Shown one piece after another: positions 53,141 to 61,956 of a stretch of 64,000 bases of DNA. This DNA comes from Myxococcales bacterium. Its GTDB lineage: Bacteria; Myxococcota_A; Polyangia; Polyangiales; Polyangiaceae. The notes under the pieces were generated by a model. It was not told the origin of the DNA and made no database searches. It saw only the letters and a list, made by a program, of their open reading frames with translations. The stretch lies in contig JADJCA010000009.1 in the NCBI GenBank assembly GCA_016703425.1, positions 496,001 through 560,000 of the forward strand. Direction: 5' to 3'. Each line of letters opens with the position of its first letter. Position 1 is the stretch's first letter. Both the position numbers and the translations under genes were made by a program.

Positions 53141-54694
53141 ATGACTTCGGCGTCGACCGACGAGCTTGAGGAAGAAGAACGGGATCTCGAGGCCCTGCGC
53201 GCCCGCGGCCCATCGACGCGCCATCGGCGCGCCGTTGCGGCGGCGCTCGGGGTCATCGCCCTTGCCGGTGCCCTCGCCTTCGGTTGGCGCCGAGCGCAAA
53301 AGCCCTACGATCCGCTCGACTCGACGGAGGGGCAATTGCTCGGCCTGACGCTCCCAAAGGCGCTCGTCTCCGAGGGCAGAGAGCGCCAGGTCCTCATCGC
53401 CGAGCTCGGGACACCGCGCGCGGAGACGGCGCTCGGTGCCGAGGCTTCGGCAGCGGTCCGGGAGCTGCTCCGCGCGGCGGACGTCGTGGAAGCGGCACGC
53501 GGCGACAAGACGGCGGAGGTCGACGGCTTCGTGCGCGCGGCGACGGCCCTCGACGAAGCGCTGCGGAAAAAGAAGATTCCGATCTTCGTCGACGGCGACG
53601 TCCTCGTCACCCAGGAGCGTCATCGGCCGCTCTTGATGAGCTACTACATCGAGCGGGAAGTCACCTTCGAGGTCGAGAGCGCGCGCGTTCCCGCGATCCA
53701 CCTTTGGCGACTCGACAGGCTGAGGCTCAAGCTCCCCTTTCTGGGCTTCACGAGGCCAAGAACGCCCTACGCACTCGTCGTGCTCGACGCCGTCGAGACC
53801 GATCTCGTCACCATCATCGGCCCCTCGCTCAAGGGCGGCGAGCCCTTTGAGCTGGTCGACGACCGCGGCGCCGCCGACCAAGAACCCTGGATGAAGCCCA
53901 TTGAGAAGCGCGCCGGCGAGCTCTTGCGCCTCGAATTGCAGACAGAGGCGAAGCGGCCCGAGTTCTTGAGGCTCGCCGATCTCTTGGCGGAGCGGCGAGC
54001 CCTCGTGCGAAAGTGGGTCGCGCTGTTGCCGGGTCTCGGTCTCGTCTTGCGGGTTCCGGGGCGGTACCTGCCGGAAGCCAACTACGAACAGGACCTCGCC
54101 CATCGCGTCCCGCGGAGGGAGCTCGACGAGTGGGAGCGCATCCACGGCGAGCTTCGGTCGCGAGCCATGCTCGACGCGTTTTTGGGGCTGAGGCGTCGCT
54201 TCACCGGCTCCGTCGAGCGTCACGAGGTGCAGCACCGCATCGACTACACGGCGGGGCTCGTCCCCGTGCCTCCGGTGCTCGCCGACTTGCTCGGCGTCAA
54301 GAACCCGCTCGGCGCCGTCTTTGGCTCGTTGCCAGCGCGCGCCCGCGACGAGCTTTCGGCGCACCTCGCTCAGATGGCCGACGGCGGCACGCCGCTCCTC
54401 GACATTCTTCTCTTGTCGCGCTCTCTCTTTCGCGAGCGCTTCGACGCGTATTCGTACGCCGCGTGGGCCACGTTGCTAGGGGTCGGCCGAGAGCTTGGCA
54501 AAGACGTGGACGCGCAGATCGGCACCGCCACGGTGCGCTCGGAGCAGTTCGGACGCGCGCTTTCACTCATCGTCGAGAGTCCTCCGCACGAAATCGCCGC
54601 CGCCGCGCGGCGCTTTCGTCAACGAAGCTTCGGCGATGAGCTCCCGCGCGTCCGCGTCGCGTCGGTGGTCGAGGGGCGTGCGTGGCGCCACTGA
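53141..54694 (+). CDS. Single-pass membrane protein with HExxH motif, unknown family
   Basis: The 517-residue protein starts at ATG 53141, 2 bp after the UbiB-like stop. It has a charged N-terminus, one transmembrane helix (RRAVAAALGVIALAGALAFGW) and a long region beyond it. A metal-site candidate VERHEVQHRIDYTAG carries HEVQH at residues 361-365, matching HExxH of zinc proteases. Several Asp/Glu downstream could be the third ligand (e.g. ELSAHLAQMADGG), but none is certain. There is a hydrophobic stretch near 300. No recognised family; a membrane metalloprotease is a hypothesis only. Confidence 0.68.
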   Translation: MTSASTDELEEEERDLEALRARGPSTRHRRAVAAALGVIALAGALAFGWRRAQKPYDPLDSTEGQLLGLTLPKALVSEGRERQVLIAELGTPRAETALGAEASAAVRELLRAADVVEAARGDKTAEVDGFVRAATALDEALRKKKIPIFVDGDVLVTQERHRPLLMSYYIEREVTFEVESARVPAIHLWRLDRLRLKLPFLGFTRPRTPYALVVLDAVETDLVTIIGPSLKGGEPFELVDDRGAADQEPWMKPIEKRAGELLRLELQTEAKRPEFLRLADLLAERRALVRKWVALLPGLGLVLRVPGRYLPEANYEQDLAHRVPRRELDEWERIHGELRSRAMLDAFLGLRRRFTGSVERHEVQHRIDYTAGLVPVPPVLADLLGVKNPLGAVFGSLPARARDELSAHLAQMADGGTPLLDILLLSRSLFRERFDAYSYAAWATLLGVGRELGKDVDAQIGTATVRSEQFGRALSLIVESPPHEIAAAARRFRQRSFGDELPRVRVASVVEGRAWRH

Positions 54695-54754
54695 CGGCGT
54701 AGCGCGCTCGTCGCGGGGCGAACTCGAACCTGTCGACTTCAGAGTGTCAGGGTA

Positions 54755-55078
54755 CTAGGCGGAGCGCGCGCGGAAGCGAGCGCGCGCCTTCTCGCGCTCC
54801 CCCTCGCGGGTGCGTGCTTCGCCGCGCTCGGGTAACTGCCCGAGCAACACCTTCGTCGATGCCGCGACTTGAAGGACCGCTCGCTCGAAGGCCTTCGCCG
54901 CGCGTCGCCGCTCCGCGTCCCCTTCCCGCTTCCGCTCGCCGTTGGCCCCACTCGCTGGCACGACCGGCACCTTCGCGAGCCCGCTGACCTTGCGCACGTA
55001 CTGCAGGGCAGCCGCGCGGATCTCCTCGTCGGTGGTGGGCGGCTTGAAGTGGTGGAGGACGCGAATGTTGCGACACAT
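54755..55078 (-). CDS. DUF2277 family protein
   Basis: The 107-residue protein begins MCRNIRVLHHFKPPTTDEEI, followed by RAAALQYVRKVSGLAKVPVV and AFERAVLQVAASTKVLLGQL, which is the conserved start and core of DUF2277 proteins (MCRNIKTL-x-NF-x-PP-x-T-x-EEIRAAA). The C-terminal 25 residues are an Arg/Glu/Ala-rich tail not typical of the family. Function unknown; the family is small and soluble. The gene is divergent from nothing and lies 103 bp from the XRE gene on the same strand. Confidence 0.85.
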   Translation of the reverse strand: MCRNIRVLHHFKPPTTDEEIRAAALQYVRKVSGLAKVPVVPASGANGERKREGDAERRRAAKAFERAVLQVAASTKVLLGQLPERGEARTREGEREKARARFRARSA

Positions 55079-55180
55079 GCGGCTACTCTAGCTCAGACGT
55101 TCGCCGCGTGAGGAGCGCGGCCGGTCGCGGCTCGACAGCGTTTCGCCTCGAGAGAGCGGCAGAGCAGCATGGCCACGCGG

Positions 55181-55729
55181 CTACCGCGTCACGAGCACGA
55201 CCGAATACGCGATGGCCACGGCGCTGCCAGGATTCGAGTACGAATGGCGCTGGTCGCCGCGAAAGACGACGACGTCGCCCGGCGTCAACGTGAAGGTCTC
55301 GGACGCGGCGACGAGCTGGAGCTGCCCTCGCTCGCAGGTCAAGTACTCGCGCGACCCCGGCGTGTGCGGCACCCCAACCAGTCGCGCCCGTGCGGGGAGC
55401 TCGAAGCGATCGATCTCCACTCCGGGGATCGGATCGGGCAAAAGCTTGTGGATCAGCGCCTCGCCGCGCTGCTGGACGCGGAGCGAACTTTTGGGAAAGA
55501 ACTCGCACGCGGCCTTCGGCGCCGCCACGAGCTCTTCGAGCGTCACGTGCAACGACTCCGCGACGCGATCCAAGACGGAAAGCGTCGGGTTGGCGCTGCC
55601 CGACTCGAGGTGCGACCAAGTAGCGCGGGGCACGCCCGCGAGCTTGGCCATCTGCTGCTGCGTGACGCCCCTCGTTTCGCGAAGTTGCTTCAGGTTCCTC
55701 GCCAAGCGCGACGGCAGATCCATTCTCAT
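55181..55729 (-). CDS. XRE-family regulator with C-terminal cupin domain
   Basis: The 182-residue protein has an HTH (LARNLKQLRETRGVTQQQMA, KLAGVPRATWSHLESGSANP) in its first 70 residues. A cupin beta-barrel follows (LTCERGQLQLVAASETFTLT to GDVVVFRGDQRHSYSNPG). This two-domain type is a one-component regulator that senses a small ligand. It is divergent from the SDR gene at 55818, with 88 bp between starts, so it probably controls itself and the SDR/QueA-like pair. The ligand is unknown. Confidence 0.9.
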   Translation of the reverse strand: MRMDLPSRLARNLKQLRETRGVTQQQMAKLAGVPRATWSHLESGSANPTLSVLDRVAESLHVTLEELVAAPKAACEFFPKSSLRVQQRGEALIHKLLPDPIPGVEIDRFELPARARLVGVPHTPGSREYLTCERGQLQLVAASETFTLTPGDVVVFRGDQRHSYSNPGSAVAIAYSVVLVTR

Positions 55730-55817
55730 GGCGACGACAGGTTGGCCTTATTCCAACACATTGTCACGAAGGCTCTCCTGTGGGCATCGCGGCGCCAAGG
55801 TCTCCCTTGGAGGTCCT

Positions 55818-56567
55818 ATGCACCAGCCACTTCAGTCCCACGAGCCACTTCGCGAAGGCGTCCTCATTACCGGCGGAGGTCGGGGCCTTGGCGCCGCGCT
55901 CGGTGCCGAGCTCGCACGGCGCGGTGCGCGCGTCCTCTTGGTTGCGCGGAGTCAACGCGACATCGATGGCGTCGTCGCCCAGATCCGAGAAGAGACGCCC
56001 CGGGCCTCGGTGTTTGGCCTCGCCGCAGACGTGTCCGACCAGCGGGACACGCATCGCATCGCCGCCGTCGCCGCTGACACGCTCGAAGCAACGACGGCTC
56101 TCATCCACTGCGCCAGCTCGCTAGGGCCGGTTCCCTTGCGGCCCCTCGATGAGCTCTCCTGCGAGGCAATGAGCGAGGTCTTTGAGACCAACGTCATAGG
56201 CCCTTTTCGTCTCACAAAAGCCCTCGTGGGCCACATGAACCTCTCCCGACGTGGCCTCGTCGTCCACGTGACCAGCGACGCGGCGCGGGCCGCCTACCCG
56301 CGCTGGGGCGCTTATGGCGCGTCGAAGGCAGCGTTCGATCAACTCATGAGCGTCTGGGCCGCGGAGTTGCCCTGGCCGGCGCTTCGCTTCGTCAGCGTCG
56401 ACCCCGGCGAGATGGACACGTGGATGCACGCCGAGGCCTTGCCCGATGCCGACCGCACCGCGCTGGCAAAGCCGGCGGCGGTCGCACGCGATCTCGTGGC
56501 TCACCTGTTTGCTCCCGCGACGAGCTCTCGCGGGCAGCGCGTCGATCGGCACGGAGCGCCCCTTTGA
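55818..56567 (+). CDS. Short-chain dehydrogenase/reductase
   Basis: ATG 55818 has GGAGG about 8 bases upstream and starts MHQPLQSHEPLREGVLITGG. The 249-residue enzyme has the cofactor motif TGGGRGLG, LAADVSD, the NVIGPFRLTKAL helix and the catalytic set with VTSDAA (Ser) and YGASKAAFD (Tyr-x3-Lys). DPGEMDTWM is the typical C-terminal loop. The ARS start of the cofactor loop (LVARSQRD) favours NADP(H). The substrate is unknown. It overlaps the next gene by a TTGA, so both should be made together. Confidence 0.9.
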   Translation: MHQPLQSHEPLREGVLITGGGRGLGAALGAELARRGARVLLVARSQRDIDGVVAQIREETPRASVFGLAADVSDQRDTHRIAAVAADTLEATTALIHCASSLGPVPLRPLDELSCEAMSEVFETNVIGPFRLTKALVGHMNLSRRGLVVHVTSDAARAAYPRWGAYGASKAAFDQLMSVWAAELPWPALRFVSVDPGEMDTWMHAEALPDADRTALAKPAAVARDLVAHLFAPATSSRGQRVDRHGAPL

Positions 56568-57616
56568 CCCCCGCGAGCGCGCCCGCGTCCACCGAGCCTC
56601 GCGTTCTCGTGGTGATCCGCGACCACGTCGCCCACGCGAGCCTGAGCGACCTGCCGCGCCTGCTCACGCGCGGCGACATTCTCGCGGTGAACGACTCGGG
56701 CACGTTGCCGGCCTCGCTCCGTGCCACCGCCTTCGGCAAGCGGTGCGAGCTCCGGCTCGCGCAGCGGCATGAGGGCCCTGGTGCGCCTCAGTGGACCGTC
56801 GCCGTCTTCGGTGACGGCGACCATCAGACGCCGACGGAGCATCGCAAAGACGCTCCCGAGCTCGCGACGGGCGACACCATCGCCCTCGACGGCGGTGCGA
56901 CGGCAGAGGTCGTTGGCGTCGACAGGACGTATCCCCGTCGCATCCTGCGCGTTCAATTTCTCGACGTCCCGGGCGGTGCGTCACTGCCGCCTCGAGCCGC
57001 TTTCACGGCCTACGTGTTTCGCCACGGGCGCCCGGTGCAATACGCCCACGTGCCGGCTCCCCTCGCCGCATGGGACATCGAGACGCCGTTCGCCGCGAGG
57101 CCTTGGTCCGTGGAAACGCCGTCCGCCGGCTTGGGGCTCACGGCGAGCACCGTGATGGCCCTTCACGACGCGGGCGTTTCCGTTGCGACGCTCACCCACG
57201 GCGCCGGCCTCTCCTCCATCGGCGACAAGGCCCACGATGAGCGCCTGCCCTTGCGCGAGCGCTATGCGCTTCCGTCACAGACGGTCCACGCGCTCTCTTT
57301 GGCGCGCCGCGAAGGGCGCCGCGTCGTGGCCGTCGGCACCACGGTGGTTCGCGCCCTCGAAGGAGCGTTTCGCAATGGCGACGGACTCGACGTCGGCGAA
57401 GGCGAGACCGGCTTGATTCTCGACAGGGATCACCGGCTCGCCGTCGTCGACGGCGTCCTGACGGGCCTCCATGAGGCCGGGACGAGCCACGGACGCCTGC
57501 TTGAAGCCTTCGCGTCAGCGAGCGTGTTGGACGCCGCGATGCGCTCCGCCGACGACGGCGGATATCGCACGCACGAATTCGGCGATCGCATGCTCCTGTG
57601 GGCGACCAAGCGGTAG
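56564..57616 (+). CDS. Divergent QueA-like protein (S-adenosylmethionine:tRNA ribosyltransferase-isomerase family)
   Basis: The TTG at 56564 overlaps the SDR stop as TTGA, giving 350 residues. Family landmarks are the N-terminal LLTRGDILAVNDSGTLPASL, where canonical QueA has LxPGDLLVxNDTRVIPARL, and the C-terminal GRRVVAVGTTVVRALEGAF, then GETGLILDRDHRLAVVDGVL and LHEAGTSHGRLLEAFA. In canonical QueA the equivalent first box is NDTRVIPARL, so the changed residues place this in the QueA-like subgroup seen in some high-GC bacteria. Its role in queuosine synthesis is therefore doubtful. It shares an operon with the SDR. Confidence 0.85.
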   Translation: MTPASAPASTEPRVLVVIRDHVAHASLSDLPRLLTRGDILAVNDSGTLPASLRATAFGKRCELRLAQRHEGPGAPQWTVAVFGDGDHQTPTEHRKDAPELATGDTIALDGGATAEVVGVDRTYPRRILRVQFLDVPGGASLPPRAAFTAYVFRHGRPVQYAHVPAPLAAWDIETPFAARPWSVETPSAGLGLTASTVMALHDAGVSVATLTHGAGLSSIGDKAHDERLPLRERYALPSQTVHALSLARREGRRVVAVGTTVVRALEGAFRNGDGLDVGEGETGLILDRDHRLAVVDGVLTGLHEAGTSHGRLLEAFASASVLDAAMRSADDGGYRTHEFGDRMLLWATKR

Positions 57617-57708
57617 GTCGGCCCCGGGACGAGGGAAACGCCGCGAGACCTCGAAGCGCCGCCCAAGAATGTCAGCCCACCGCTGTCCAATGCGCTGCGG
57701 AGTGACGC

Positions 57709-58470
57709 ATGGCCACGAAAAACGAGAGTTCGGTCCTCTTCTCGCTCCAGGAGCTGATGGGCCTCGAAGAGGACCGCGTACGCCAGGAAGACCTGGCGCG
57801 ACAGCGGATGAACGACGAGCTTCTGCGCGCGCGCCTCGCAGAGGAGGAGGCGGCAAAGAGCGCGGAGCGAGCACGCCTGGCCGCCGAGGAGGAGAGGCGT
57901 CGCGAAGCCGAACGCCGCGCCCGCGAGGAGGCGGCGAAGCTCGAGGCCCTGAGGCAAGCCGAGCTCGAGCGGGCGCGCGCCGAGGCCGCGAACGCGTCAA
58001 GCCTCGCGGCACTGCGAGAAGCGCAGGCCCACGAGCGAGCGCTCGTCATGCTCCGCGAGAGGAGCGGCAAGCGTCGACTCACGTGGATGTTGGGGGCCGC
58101 ATCGCTGGGCTTCGTGGGGATCTGCGCCATCACCATCGCCGTCGTCAGCCGCTCGCGCAGCGAGGCGGCGGCGGCCCAGGCCCAAGCGCTCGATCTAAAG
58201 AGCCAGATCGACAAGCTCGACGAACAGACGCGCTCGATACAGGAGGGCGCCAAGGGCAAGACGGAAGAGGAGCGGCGCCGCCTTGAGGAGCGCGTGCGAG
58301 AGCTTGAGGCGCAGCGCAAGGTGCTGGAGAAGAAGGTCGATGAGCGCGGGAAAGCTCCAGGGCGCGTCGTGCCCACGTCCGCGCCGCAGGCGCCGGGTCG
58401 CTTCATGCCCATGGGGTGCCAAAAGGTCTGCGCCCAGGGCGACCCGGTTTGCGTCGAGTGCCCGAAGTAG
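57709..58470 (+). CDS. Coiled-coil single-pass membrane protein
   Basis: The 253-residue protein is Glu/Ala/Arg-rich with a long coiled coil from about 15 to 118 (RLAAEEERRREAERRAREEA), a transmembrane helix (TWMLGAASLGFVGICAITIAV), and a second coiled coil (about 165-215). The last 30 residues have a Pro/Ala linker and four Cys (CQKVCAQGDPVCVEC) that could form disulfides outside the membrane. No enzyme motif. It resembles TolA/IF-like scaffold shapes, but no family match is claimed. It converges on the K+ channel gene. Confidence 0.72.
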   Translation: MATKNESSVLFSLQELMGLEEDRVRQEDLARQRMNDELLRARLAEEEAAKSAERARLAAEEERRREAERRAREEAAKLEALRQAELERARAEAANASSLAALREAQAHERALVMLRERSGKRRLTWMLGAASLGFVGICAITIAVVSRSRSEAAAAQAQALDLKSQIDKLDEQTRSIQEGAKGKTEEERRRLEERVRELEAQRKVLEKKVDERGKAPGRVVPTSAPQAPGRFMPMGCQKVCAQGDPVCVECPK

Positions 58471-58479
58471 TCGCGCGCC

Positions 58480-59205
58480 TCAGCGCGAGGCCGGTTGAAC
58501 GACGACGCGCAGCTTCGCGATGCTGGGCGCTTCCCCCAAGACGATGAGCTTCGTGCCCACGATCAGCTCGAGCTCACCCTCCGGATCGTAGACGAAGCCG
58601 CCGCCAGGCATCTTCGCGGCGACCACGAGAATGCGCAGTTCGCCGCGCGTGGGCAGGTCCGAGAGGCTCTTGCCTACGAAAGGCGAGCCTTCGGAGATGA
58701 GGACCTCTTCCATCCGGAAGTTGGCGCCCTTGTCAGCCAGCATCTCTTCCACGAAGCGGTGCACCTCGGGGCGCACGACCTCACTGGCCATGCGACGGCC
58801 GCCGAGCATCGCAGGGCTGACGATGGTCGAGGCTCCTGCCTTGAGCATCTTCGCTTCCGCCTCGGGCTCAACGACCTTCGCCACGATGCGCGCGTGGGCG
58901 TTTAGGCTGCGCGCGCTCAGGGTGACGAACAGGTTGTCCTTGTCGTGGGTCAGCGCCGCGACGACGCCGCGCGCCCGTTCGACGCCGGCCGCCAAGAGCG
59001 TCCGATCGTCGGTCGCGTCGCCGCGCACGAAGAGCAGCTTACCGTTGGCGAGCTCCTCGTTGATTCGCTCCAAGTGCTCGCCGCTGTGATCGATGACGAC
59101 GAAGGCCTCGTTGACCTTCACGAGCTCTTCGATGACATGTTTTCCTGTGGAGCCGGCGCCGGCAACGACGACGTGGTCCTTGAGCGCCCCGATGGCCTTG
59201 TTCAT
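58480..59205 (-). CDS. RCK/TrkA-N domains of a potassium channel (C-terminal part, split)
   Basis: From ATG 59205 the 241-residue frame reads MNKAIGALKDHVVVAGAGST, with the NAD-binding Rossmann motif VVAGAGSTGKHV. It has an RCK_N domain (FVVIDHSGEHLERI, LFVRGDATDDRTLLAAGVER) and an RCK_C domain (SPFVGKSLSDLPTRGELRIL). RCK domains gate K+ channels in response to ligands. The pore lies in the preceding frame and would join directly if one base in an A5 run at 59230-59234 were removed, giving a complete 349-residue MthK/GsuK-type channel. Confidence 0.87.
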   Translation of the reverse strand: MNKAIGALKDHVVVAGAGSTGKHVIEELVKVNEAFVVIDHSGEHLERINEELANGKLLFVRGDATDDRTLLAAGVERARGVVAALTHDKDNLFVTLSARSLNAHARIVAKVVEPEAEAKMLKAGASTIVSPAMLGGRRMASEVVRPEVHRFVEEMLADKGANFRMEEVLISEGSPFVGKSLSDLPTRGELRILVVAAKMPGGGFVYDPEGELELIVGTKLIVLGEAPSIAKLRVVVQPASR

Positions 59206-59530
59206 GCGCCTCCCTCTCAACGCCTTTCCAAAAACCCTCAACGAGCAGCACCGTGACGGACGCCTGCAGGTACGCCAAGATGCCCACGCCGCCCATGATC
59301 ATCACGATCGTGAGGAGCCGCGCGCCGCGCACGCCGGCCATCTCCGGCAGCTCGCCGTAGCCCACCGTCGCGACGGTGATGACCGTCATGTAGAAGCAGT
59401 CGAAGAGCGTCCAGCGACCCGCGCCGAGGAGGAAGTACCCCACGGTGCCCACGAGAAGGAGCGAATGAAAGAGAGCGACGGTGACGCCGAGTCGCCGGAA
59501 GAGGTGCTGGCGCGCAATGTCCTCGGTCAT
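59039..59530 (-). CDS. Potassium channel pore (N-terminal part, split by frameshift)
   Basis: ATG 59530 starts MTEDIARQHLFRRLGVTVAL. Helix 1 is LFHSLLLVGTVGYFLLGAG, the selectivity filter is VITVATVGYGELP (TVGYG), and helix 2 is RLLTIVMIMGGVGILAYLQA. The filter and two-helix layout mark a K+ channel subunit. After LLVEGFW the frame goes off into an Arg-rich tail ending at 59039. Removing one base in the A5 run at 59230-59234 continues it as VEGFGKALRGRRMNKAIG into the RCK domains. The start overlaps the beta-lactamase-like stop as ATGA. Confidence 0.85.
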   Translation of the reverse strand: MTEDIARQHLFRRLGVTVALFHSLLLVGTVGYFLLGAGRWTLFDCFYMTVITVATVGYGELPEMAGVRGARLLTIVMIMGGVGILAYLQASVTVLLVEGFWKGVEREAHEQGHRGAQGPRRRCRRRLHRKTCHRRAREGQRGLRRHRSQRRALGANQRGARQR

Positions 59531-60646
59531 GGCGCGCCTTCGAGGGCAAGGCGCACCAACGCGTCGTGCGCAAGGGGGCGCGCCGAGCGAATGAGCGTCG
59601 ACTCGCGCGAGGGATGCACGCGATTGGAGAGCACCGTCACGGCGACGCCGAGCGTCGGGTCGATCCAGAGGCTCGTGCCGGTGAAGCCGAGGTGCCCGAA
59701 GGCATCGTCGCCCATGCGCTCGCCGGCGCTCGACCCCTCGGGGCTCTTGCCGTCGAAGCCGGCGCGCAACGAGCCGCCGGGCCGCCGGGCCGTCGTCCAT
59801 GGGAACCCGGCTCGGTGCTCGAGAACGAACTGAGCAAAGCGGAGCACCGCGGCAGCAGTCCCGAAGATGCCAGCGTGGCCGCTCCCGCCGCTACCGGTGA
59901 GCATCCAAGCGTTTTCGTCGTGCACCGCGCCGCGAATCACGCCGCCGCGCCAAGCGACGTCTTCCGTGGGCGCCGCTCTCGTGCCGAGCCGGACGCCCTG
60001 GCGCTCAAGGCCCCGCGCCGTACCCAGCTCGGACTCAAGCCCCAGCGCGGACACGAGGAGGTCCTCGATGACGGCGCCCGCATCGACCTTGCCGAGCGCG
60101 CGGGCCACGGCCTCCCCGACCAACATGTAGCCGAGGTCGCTGTAGAGCGGAGGGAAGCCCTCGTCGGGAATGGGTCCGTCGAGTCCCGGGCGACGCGCGT
60201 CGGCGGCTCGCTCAAGCGCGGAGCGACGGGTGGCGAAACGCGTCGGCTCGTCTCGTGCCTCTCGGAGCCACTGAAACACGGGCAGGTTGGCCTCGAGACC
60301 GGCGCGATGAGACAGGAGCCGCTCGAGTGACACGCTCGCGCTCCGCGTCCCGACGGCTTCCGTAAGCAGTTCCGCAAGCGGGGTGCGACGGTCCACGGCG
60401 CTCTTGGCCAGAGCCACGGCGAAGAGCGGCTTCGTCAGGCTCGCGAGGTCGAAGAAGACGCGCTCGGGTCCGTCCGCGGCGGCCGGCGCGCCCAGGCCCG
60501 GGGCGAAAGAAACCGCCGACGACGGGGCCGGTGGCGTCCCCTTCCCGGACGAAGCCCGCCGCCGCAGCGGGGGCCACGGCCGACGAAACCAGGGCTTTCG
60601 CCACGTCTACAGGGCCCTTGGCTTGCTCAAACGACAGCCGCTGCAC
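59527..60646 (-). CDS. Serine beta-lactamase / D-Ala-D-Ala peptidase-like protein, frameshifted near the N-terminus
   Basis: The main frame has the SxxK site in FFDLASLTKPLF, then LLSHRAGL and the late HLGFTGTSLWIDPTLGVAV, as in class C beta-lactamase-like esterases and peptidases. YSDLGYMLVGEAVARALG fits the Tyr-containing second motif. The natural N-terminus (GTG 60646, QRLSFEQAKGPVDVAKALVS) is in another frame; deleting one base near 60504-60513 joins VVGGFF to APGLGAPAAADG. There is no signal peptide, so it is probably cytoplasmic or unannotated. Its stop overlaps the channel start, so the two are coupled. Activity on beta-lactams cannot be claimed. Confidence 0.8.
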
Positions 60647-60706
60647 CGATCGACCTCTCGCCTTTTGACCACCAGCGAATGCAGACGATACGCTATCGGT
60701 CCAAAG

Positions 60707-61919
60707 ATGGCCGAGTTCGTCTGGGAGGCCCGAGCCCGAACGGGAGAAGTGAAGAAGGGCCTCATGGAGGCCGACACGGAGGACGCGGTCAACGCGCGGC
60801 TCCGTCAACAGAACCTCACGCCCACGAAGGTGAAGAAGAAGGGCCGGTCGATGGGCTTCACCATCGGCTCCGGCGTAGGGACGAAAGATCTCGTCACCTT
60901 CACGCGCCTCTTCGCGACGATGATCGACGCTGGCCTTCCCATCGTTCAGTGCCTCGACATTCTGTCGACGCAGACCGACAACAAGATCTTCGGCAACGTG
61001 CTCCGCGACGTGAAGGCCCACGTCGAGACCGGCTCGACCTTCAGCGACGCGCTGCGCAAGCACCCGAAGGTCTTCGACGACCTCTATTGCAACCTCGTTC
61101 AGGCTGGCGAAGCGGGCGGTATCCTCGACACGATCCTCCAGCGGCTCGCCGTCTACTACGAAAAGAACATGAAGCTCATCCGCCAAGTGCGGGGTGCGCT
61201 CGTGTACCCGTCGGTCGTCGTGGTCGTCTTCATGGCCGTCTTGGGCATCTTGCTCGGCTTCGTCATCCCGTCCTTCAAAACGATCTTCAAGGATCTCGGT
61301 TCGAAGGACGAGCTGCCGGCGCTCACGCAGATGGTCATCGCCGTCTCAGAAGCGTTTGTCGGCAACCTCGGGTTCATCATCCTCGGGTTCATCGTGACCG
61401 GCGTGACCGTCGTCTACACGTACAAGACTCCGAAGGGGAAAAAGTTCTTTCACAAGCTGATGCTGAACCTGCCCGTCATGGGGCCGGTCATGCGGAAGAT
61501 CGCCGTGGCTCGCTTCACGCGAACGCTGGGCACGTTGCTCTCGTCTGGCGTGCCCATCATGGACGCCATGGAGATCGTGGCGAAGACGGCAGGTAACGTG
61601 ATCGTCGAAGAAGCCATCATGTACACGCGCCTCAAGATCTCAGAGGGCAAGAACATGGCGGAGCCGCTCATGCAAACGGCCGTCTTCCCGCCGATGGTCG
61701 TGCAGATGGTCGGCGTCGGCGAACAGACGGGCGCCCTCGACGCGATGCTCTCGAAGATCGCTGACTTCTACGAAGACGAGGTCGACGTCGCCGTCGGCGC
61801 CATGACGAGCCTCATCGAACCGATCCATCATGGTCGGCATCGGCGGTACCGTCGGCGTCGTTCTGATCGCCATGTACCTTCCGATCTTCAGCTTGGCCGG
61901 CAAGATCAAGGCCGACTGA
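60707..61919 (+). CDS. pilC: Type IV pilus inner-membrane platform protein, frameshifted at its C-terminus
   Basis: ATG 60707 starts MAEFVWEARARTGEVKKGLM, as PilC/GspF proteins do. The first GspF domain has FTRLFATMIDAGLPIVQCLD and NLVQAGEAGGILDTILQRL; the second has RFTRTLGTLLSSGVPIMDAM and MVQMVGVGEQTGALDAML. Three membrane helices are visible. Before the final helix the frame shifts at ATCCATC (61823-61829); dropping one C restores EPIIMVGIGGTVGVVLIAMY and ends LAGKIKAD at 61919, giving 403 residues. The frame read straight runs to 61993 with an Arg-rich tail. It works with PilB/PilT ATPases, none of which are in the window. Confidence 0.9.
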
Positions 61920-61956
61920 TGAGGCGAGGGGCGGACCGTGGCAAACGACGTTTGCC

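Noticed and set aside
54715..54765. Minus-strand sequence resembling the 3' half of a tRNA (CTGACACTCTGAAG and GGTTCGAGT)
   Set aside because: The T-stem does not pair (ACAGG against TCGCC), the anticodon loop would have eight bases, and no acceptor stem is found upstream, where the DUF2277 coding end lies. At best it is a decayed remnant.
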